23,935 nt of DNA from Alphaproteobacteria bacterium UBA4588 (GTDB lineage Bacteria; Pseudomonadota; Alphaproteobacteria; Puniceispirillales; Puniceispirillaceae), in the NCBI GenBank assembly GCA_002387605.1, contig DGJU01000019.1, positions 6,613-30,547 of the forward strand. Reading direction: 5' to 3'. The notes under the pieces were generated by a model. That model was given only the letters and a program-made list of their open reading frames with translations. It was not told the DNA's origin and did not search any database. Positions 20,409 through 23,935 of this stretch are shown piece after piece. Made by a program: the position numbers and the translations under genes. The stretch's first letter is position 1. Each line of letters opens with the position of its first letter.

Positions 20409-21638
20409 ATGCCAGCGCTTGAGCCCCATAATATCAAATATCTTGTTGTCCATTGCTCAGACACAGATGAGATGGACATTGAAGGCATTCACAATATGCA
20501 TCTTGGTTTTGGCTGGGAGGGTGTTGGCTATCATAAAGTTATCTGCCGTGATGGAACAGTTCGTAATGGCCGGCCAGAATTCTGGCAAGGCGCGCATGTA
20601 AAAGGCCGCAATGAAAGCTCCCTTGGTGTGTGCCTTATCGGCCGGAATAGTTTTAATGATGCTCAGTTTAAAAGCCTCATCACGATTCTATCAGACTGGA
20701 AGTCGCGCTATAGCTCAGCACAAATTGTCGGCCATCGTGATATTCAGGACACTGATAAAACCTGCCCTAATTTTGATGCTGGGGCGTGGTGGGATAGCCT
20801 AGACGCGCCTATCGCAGCCTATGCATCTGTTACCGCCACCGTCTGCCCGCTTTATGATGATAAGGACGGCATTGCATCAGGTGGCCGCGGCACAGAGTTG
20901 CTGTATGGCGAGACGGTACGCATTCTATCCCACCATCAGCAGGACCAGTTAATAAAGGTCAAGACGATATTGGATAGCTATGAGGGCTGGGTTCCAGCCT
21001 CTGACATAGGCCACTCATCCGATAGCCCTGTCATGGCCTCACCAGCCATCACATGGCCGTCAGTTACTGTTACATCAGGAGCTGATGTAACATCCCCAGC
21101 GCTGGCCCAGCTTATGCTCGGCAGTCAGGTTGTTCTGGCTGATACAGCAGATGCCAATAATGGGTTAGGAACAGATAAGGGCTGGGTAGAAATTCTCCTG
21201 CCATCTAGCCATGATGGCCCGCGCACAGGGTTTATTCCCGCCGACGCTTTGCTCGCTGTATCTGACTGGGTAGGTCTTGCCGAGCAATTTGAGCATGCGC
21301 CCTATTTATGGGGTGGGCGCTCATATAGCGGCATAGATTGCTCGGCCCTTATCCAGCTCTGCTTGCATACTGCTGGCCTGGCTATTCCGCGCAATAGTGG
21401 TGCACAATTTGCCTTCTTTCAGAATGCGCCGCATCAGCATATTGAACAGGATGAGCCGCACCAGCGCGGAGATGTTATCTTCTGGCCCGGACATGTTGCG
21501 CTGTGCCTTGATGACCGCCATATCCTGCACGCCAATGCCTTCCATCATAAGGTTGCCCGCGAAGACAGAGCCCTAGCCCTGCCGCGTCTACATAAAGCAA
21601 CTAATGGTTCTGCAACAACAATCCGCCCTGCCCTCTGA
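20409..21638 (+). CDS. Fusion of N-acetylmuramoyl-L-alanine amidase (Amidase_2) with NlpC/P60 peptidase
   Basis: A 409-aa protein with two wall-cutting domains. The ATG at 20409 is chosen because AAGGAG ends 5 nt before it, while the GTG at 20403 overlaps that site. Residues 8-130 are an Amidase_2/PGRP domain with Zn ligands H15 (VVHCSDT), H109 (VGHRDI) and C119 (KTCPNFD), a T7-lysozyme-like set. Residues about 135-285 look like two bacterial SH3-type segments, each ending in a GWV or GFIP strand. Residues 288-390 are NlpC/P60, with Cys311 in SGIDCSALIQ, His362 in GHVALCLDD and His374 in ILHANAF. It would cut both the MurNAc-L-Ala bond and a peptide bond in the stem. There is no signal peptide, so it may act in the cytoplasm on imported muropeptides, which fits the neighbouring AmpG-like gene. 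Confidence 0.88.
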   Translation: MPALEPHNIKYLVVHCSDTDEMDIEGIHNMHLGFGWEGVGYHKVICRDGTVRNGRPEFWQGAHVKGRNESSLGVCLIGRNSFNDAQFKSLITILSDWKSRYSSAQIVGHRDIQDTDKTCPNFDAGAWWDSLDAPIAAYASVTATVCPLYDDKDGIASGGRGTELLYGETVRILSHHQQDQLIKVKTILDSYEGWVPASDIGHSSDSPVMASPAITWPSVTVTSGADVTSPALAQLMLGSQVVLADTADANNGLGTDKGWVEILLPSSHDGPRTGFIPADALLAVSDWVGLAEQFEHAPYLWGGRSYSGIDCSALIQLCLHTAGLAIPRNSGAQFAFFQNAPHQHIEQDEPHQRGDVIFWPGHVALCLDDRHILHANAFHHKVAREDRALALPRLHKATNGSATTIRPAL

Positions 21639-21650
21639 GCAAAGGACAGG

Positions 21651-23024
21651 CTATTTTTGGATTGCTGTCAGCAATAGAATTCTATCCCGAAGCACCCAAA
21701 GCAGGATAAGTGAGGGAATAACCATCAGCGCTGTTATGATGAAAAACACCCCCCAATCCCCGTCGAGCCAGTCAACCAGCTCGCCAGATGATGAGGCAAA
21801 AACTGTCCGCCCAATCGTGCCGATTGATGCCAGTAATGCATATTGGGTTGCGGTGTAGGTTCTATCCACAAGGAGCGAGATGAAGGTGACGAAGGCAACG
21901 GTTGCAAACGCGGCCGCAAGGTCATCAACCACCACAGCAATGCCAAAGAGCCATTCTGATTTACCAGTCCATGCCAGTATACTGAACATGATATTTGTTG
22001 CTGCCATGGCAATACCGGCCAGCATCAGGGCCTTGAAAGCACCAGCTCTCAGCGCGAAATAACCACCAAGCAAGGTAAAACATACCGTTGTTATCCAGCC
22101 AAGACCTTTTGAATAGAGGGCAATATCAGATTTTGAAAACCCCATCTCTTTGTAAAAAATGATCGACATTTTTCCCATAAATGCCTCACCGATTTTAAAT
22201 AAGAAAATGAAGCCAAGGATCATCAAGCTGATTTTCAGCCCGTTCTGCCGGAAAAAGCTATAGAGCGGGGTTGCAACGGTTGTCACAAGAAAACTTACCG
22301 CCATTGCCAGAACTGACTGCGAGCCAATCCGGTCTTGAACTTGCACTTGCGCTGCTCTTTGGGCGGCAATGCGCTGGGCTGTTCCTGTTTCGGGAATCAA
22401 CAAAAGCAGGCATGAGCTGGCAATCACCAGTGCGCCCTGAATGATGAAGGTTAAATGCCAGTAATTTTCATAGCCGGCAGCCTGAAACCAGTCAGCCGCA
22501 AGCAAAGAGATAAGACCACCAAGCTTATAGCCTGACCACCAGCCAACAACAGCAACAGCCGCGCCAGCCGCCATGCCAGTGCTATCCCCTTCGTTAATCT
22601 GCTCAATTCGTAATGCATCAATTGTTATGTCCTGCGAGGCAGAACAAATAGCAATAACAAGGCCAGCACCTATAACAACCGCTAAATTCAGTGATGGGCT
22701 TACGCCGGTCCAGACAATAAGGCAGATAAGAATAAGCGTCTGAAAACACAATATCCATGCCTTTCTATGGCCGAACCGTTCGGTTAGAACTGGAATTCTT
22801 ATTCTATCAATAACCGGCGCCCATAAGAAATTCACTGCATAGACAGCAAAAATCAGACCCGCCCATCCGACCGCCGAACGCGACAGCCCCTCTTCTTTTA
22901 GCCAGAGCGACAATGTGCTGCCGATAAGCACCCACGGAAAACCGCTCATCATGCCAAGCAACAGGATGCGGGCCATCCGAGCTTCGAAATAGGCGCTGAA
23001 ACTAGATGAGATGCGCGGTGTCAT
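21651..23024 (-). CDS. ampG: AmpG-like muropeptide permease (MFS)
   Basis: A 457-aa membrane protein with about 12 or more hydrophobic segments. The N-terminal part reads ILLLGMMSGFPWVLIGSTLS, then LWLKEEGLSRSAVGWAGLIF, NFLWAPVIDRIRIPVL and the loop RFGHRKAWILCFQ. Later comes CSASQDITIDALRIEQI, the AmpG/PAT1 signature. AmpG imports GlcNAc-anhydro-muropeptides into the cytoplasm for cell-wall recycling and, in some bacteria, AmpC induction. Length is normal. AGGGGA 10 nt before the ATG supports the start. It converges with the amidase-NlpC gene (12-bp gap) and is divergent from the YkuD gene, giving a wall-recycling neighbourhood. Confidence 0.88.
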   Translation of the reverse strand: MTPRISSSFSAYFEARMARILLLGMMSGFPWVLIGSTLSLWLKEEGLSRSAVGWAGLIFAVYAVNFLWAPVIDRIRIPVLTERFGHRKAWILCFQTLILICLIVWTGVSPSLNLAVVIGAGLVIAICSASQDITIDALRIEQINEGDSTGMAAGAAVAVVGWWSGYKLGGLISLLAADWFQAAGYENYWHLTFIIQGALVIASSCLLLLIPETGTAQRIAAQRAAQVQVQDRIGSQSVLAMAVSFLVTTVATPLYSFFRQNGLKISLMILGFIFLFKIGEAFMGKMSIIFYKEMGFSKSDIALYSKGLGWITTVCFTLLGGYFALRAGAFKALMLAGIAMAATNIMFSILAWTGKSEWLFGIAVVVDDLAAAFATVAFVTFISLLVDRTYTATQYALLASIGTIGRTVFASSSGELVDWLDGDWGVFFIITALMVIPSLILLWVLRDRILLLTAIQK

Positions 23025-23162
23025 GACAGTTATATCCCCTTATAGAATAGCAATATCGCACCCCCGCCTAGCAGAGCGGCGCGATGACATACTTAGACTA
23101 GCCTTAGTTCATAAAGTTAGGCAAGCTGGCATCTAAAACAGGCCTATTCAGGCGCGTGAAAA

Positions 23163-23190
23163 ACGTCACGGCATGCCACTAAAATGACGT
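23163..23190. promoter_or_regulatory. Inverted repeat between ampG and the YkuD gene
   Basis: ACGTCA (23163-23168) and TGACGT (23185-23190) form a dyad with a 16-bp spacer that contains the palindrome GGCATGCC. It lies in the 201-bp divergent gap, about 35 bp before the YkuD start, and could be an operator. No protein can be assigned. Confidence 0.3.
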
Positions 23191-23225
23191 AAGGTAGAAC
23201 CATAGAAACACGGGAGGCTGGGCGT

Positions 23226-23777
23226 ATGAGCAGGACAGAAGATGAGTGGATTGTCCAGCAGGACGGGCAGCAAGACCTGATTTCCCATTCCCTTTCAGCA
23301 GGGGCGCACAAGTTAGACTGTCTTATTGGCCGAAGCGGCATTATTTCAGCAGCAGAAAAACGTGAAGGTGATGGCTTTAGCCCGGCTGGCAGGTGGCAAC
23401 TCCGCGCGCTATTCTACCGTGATGATAAGATACAACCACCCTCAACTGGCGCTTGTGATATTCCGGCCCGCCCCATAACAGCCTTGATGGGCTGGTGTGA
23501 TGCACCGGCCTCTGCGCGCTATAATCAGCTTGTCGACCTGCCTTTTGCTGAGAGCCATGAAGTCATGATGCGCGATGATGGGTTGTATGACATTGTTGTT
23601 GCGCTTGGCCATAATGATACGCCGCCTATTGCTGGTTTTGGGAGTGCTATTTTCCTGCATTGCAGGGAGGCTGATACACGCTCAACACAAGGATGTGTTG
23701 CCCTTTTCAGAGACGAGCTATGCTGGCTTCTTGCAAAGGCAACAGCCTCACAGCACCTCACTATCGTGCCGTCCTGA
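23226..23777 (+). CDS. YkuD-domain L,D-transpeptidase or L,D-carboxypeptidase, probably cytoplasmic
   Basis: A 183-aa protein with the YkuD catalytic signature near the C-terminus: FLHCREADTRSTQGCVALFR (143-162), giving H145, S153, G156 and the nucleophile Cys157. The upstream KREGDGFSPAGRWQLRALFY fits the usual YkuD entry segment (T/SPxGxF-like). There is no signal peptide or membrane anchor, unlike classical L,D-transpeptidases, so it probably acts in the cytoplasm. Cytoplasmic YkuD proteins with L,D-carboxypeptidase activity are known in some Gammaproteobacteria, where they trim tetrapeptides during recycling. The adjacent AmpG-like gene supports that reading. GGGAGG upstream of the ATG is a strong ribosome site. 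Confidence 0.85.
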   Translation: MSRTEDEWIVQQDGQQDLISHSLSAGAHKLDCLIGRSGIISAAEKREGDGFSPAGRWQLRALFYRDDKIQPPSTGACDIPARPITALMGWCDAPASARYNQLVDLPFAESHEVMMRDDGLYDIVVALGHNDTPPIAGFGSAIFLHCREADTRSTQGCVALFRDELCWLLAKATASQHLTIVPS

Positions 23778-23784
23778 CACATAT

Positions 23785-23866
23785 CCCCCCCCCGCATAAC
23801 AGGTGTTATGATAAGGCTTGGTCTATTTCGGTTTTACGGTGCCGCAATTTTTCATTGCGTGGCACC
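23785..23866. other. Gene-free right end: C9 run and two hairpins
   Basis: After the YkuD stop there is a run of nine C (23785-23793). A 6-bp hairpin CATAAC-AGGT-GTTATG (23795-23810) follows, then a larger stem GGTGCC-GCAAT / ATTGC-GT-GGCACC (23838-23866) with a 2-nt bulge and a TTTTC loop. Neither is followed by a clear T-run. They may end or stabilise transcripts; no gene is supported from 23778 to the end. Confidence 0.4.
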
Positions 23867-23935
23867 ATCTCAGACATCAACCCATTCTTGACCCGTCCCA
23901 ACATCACCATAACTTGAGTGGAAAGTAGGTTAAGG

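Noticed and set aside
23050..23065. Minus-strand GG-N10-GC with TTGC upstream of ampG as a sigma-54 promoter
   Set aside because: The -24 half is GGGTG rather than TGGCA, inside a C-rich run, so it is probably chance.
23785..23793. C9 homopolymer as a phase-variation switch
   Set aside because: It lies after the YkuD stop and outside any supported gene or promoter, so slippage would have no evident effect.

Overview
The window is a dense flagellar gene cluster (about 1-18.5 kb) followed by a short metabolic and peptidoglycan-recycling region (18.7-23.8 kb). No rRNA, tRNA, insertion sequence, phage or CRISPR array is visible. The genes fit a polar-flagellated marine-type proteobacterium. FlhF, FlhG, FliA and FlgM are all present, promoters are of the sigma-54 type, and base composition looks like the mid to high 40s % GC by eye (not computed). 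I lean towards an alphaproteobacterium (SAR116/Rhodospirillales-like), but this is inference and the window holds no phylogenetic marker.

Layout. (a) 1-2212, leftward: flgB-flgC-flgD-flgE (flgE cut by the window edge). (b) 2345-3482, rightward: an acidic unknown protein and a small lipoprotein, divergent from flgB. (c) 3494-7681, leftward: flgP-flgT-LysM protein-flgA-flgM-flgN-like, then a DUF2802-like membrane protein. (d) 8052-13518, rightward: flhA-flhF-flhG-fliA-unknown, ending at a hairpin. (e) 13582-14367, leftward: an isolated FlgF/FlgG-type rod gene. (f) 14533-18104, mostly rightward: an NHLP/nitrile-hydratase-alpha-like small protein, a secreted Sel1-repeat protein, a 67-aa protein, a secreted four-cysteine protein, a coiled-coil membrane protein and a FliL-like protein. 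A 61-aa coiled-coil gene lies on the opposite strand within this block. (g) 18101-23777: an unknown 129-aa gene, glyoxalase II, a HAD phosphatase, an Amidase_2-NlpC/P60 fusion, an AmpG-like permease and a cytoplasmic YkuD protein.

How they work together. Good sigma-54 -24/-12 elements (TGGCAY-N5-TTGC type) precede flgB, flgE, flgP, flhA, the rod gene and the 61-aa gene. A weaker one precedes the acidic gene. FliA and FlgM supply the later sigma-28 checkpoint. FlgP and FlgT build the outer-membrane H-ring known from Vibrio. A LysM protein sits between flgT and flgA, and a Sel1 protein and a FliL homologue could be stator- or ring-associated parts. FlhA is the export gate. FlhF and FlhG normally set flagellar position and number, but here FlhF has lost key GTPase residues and FlhG has no N-terminal extension that could carry the FlhF-activating helix. 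The right end reads as a wall-turnover group: amidase/endopeptidase, muropeptide importer and probable L,D-carboxypeptidase or transpeptidase.
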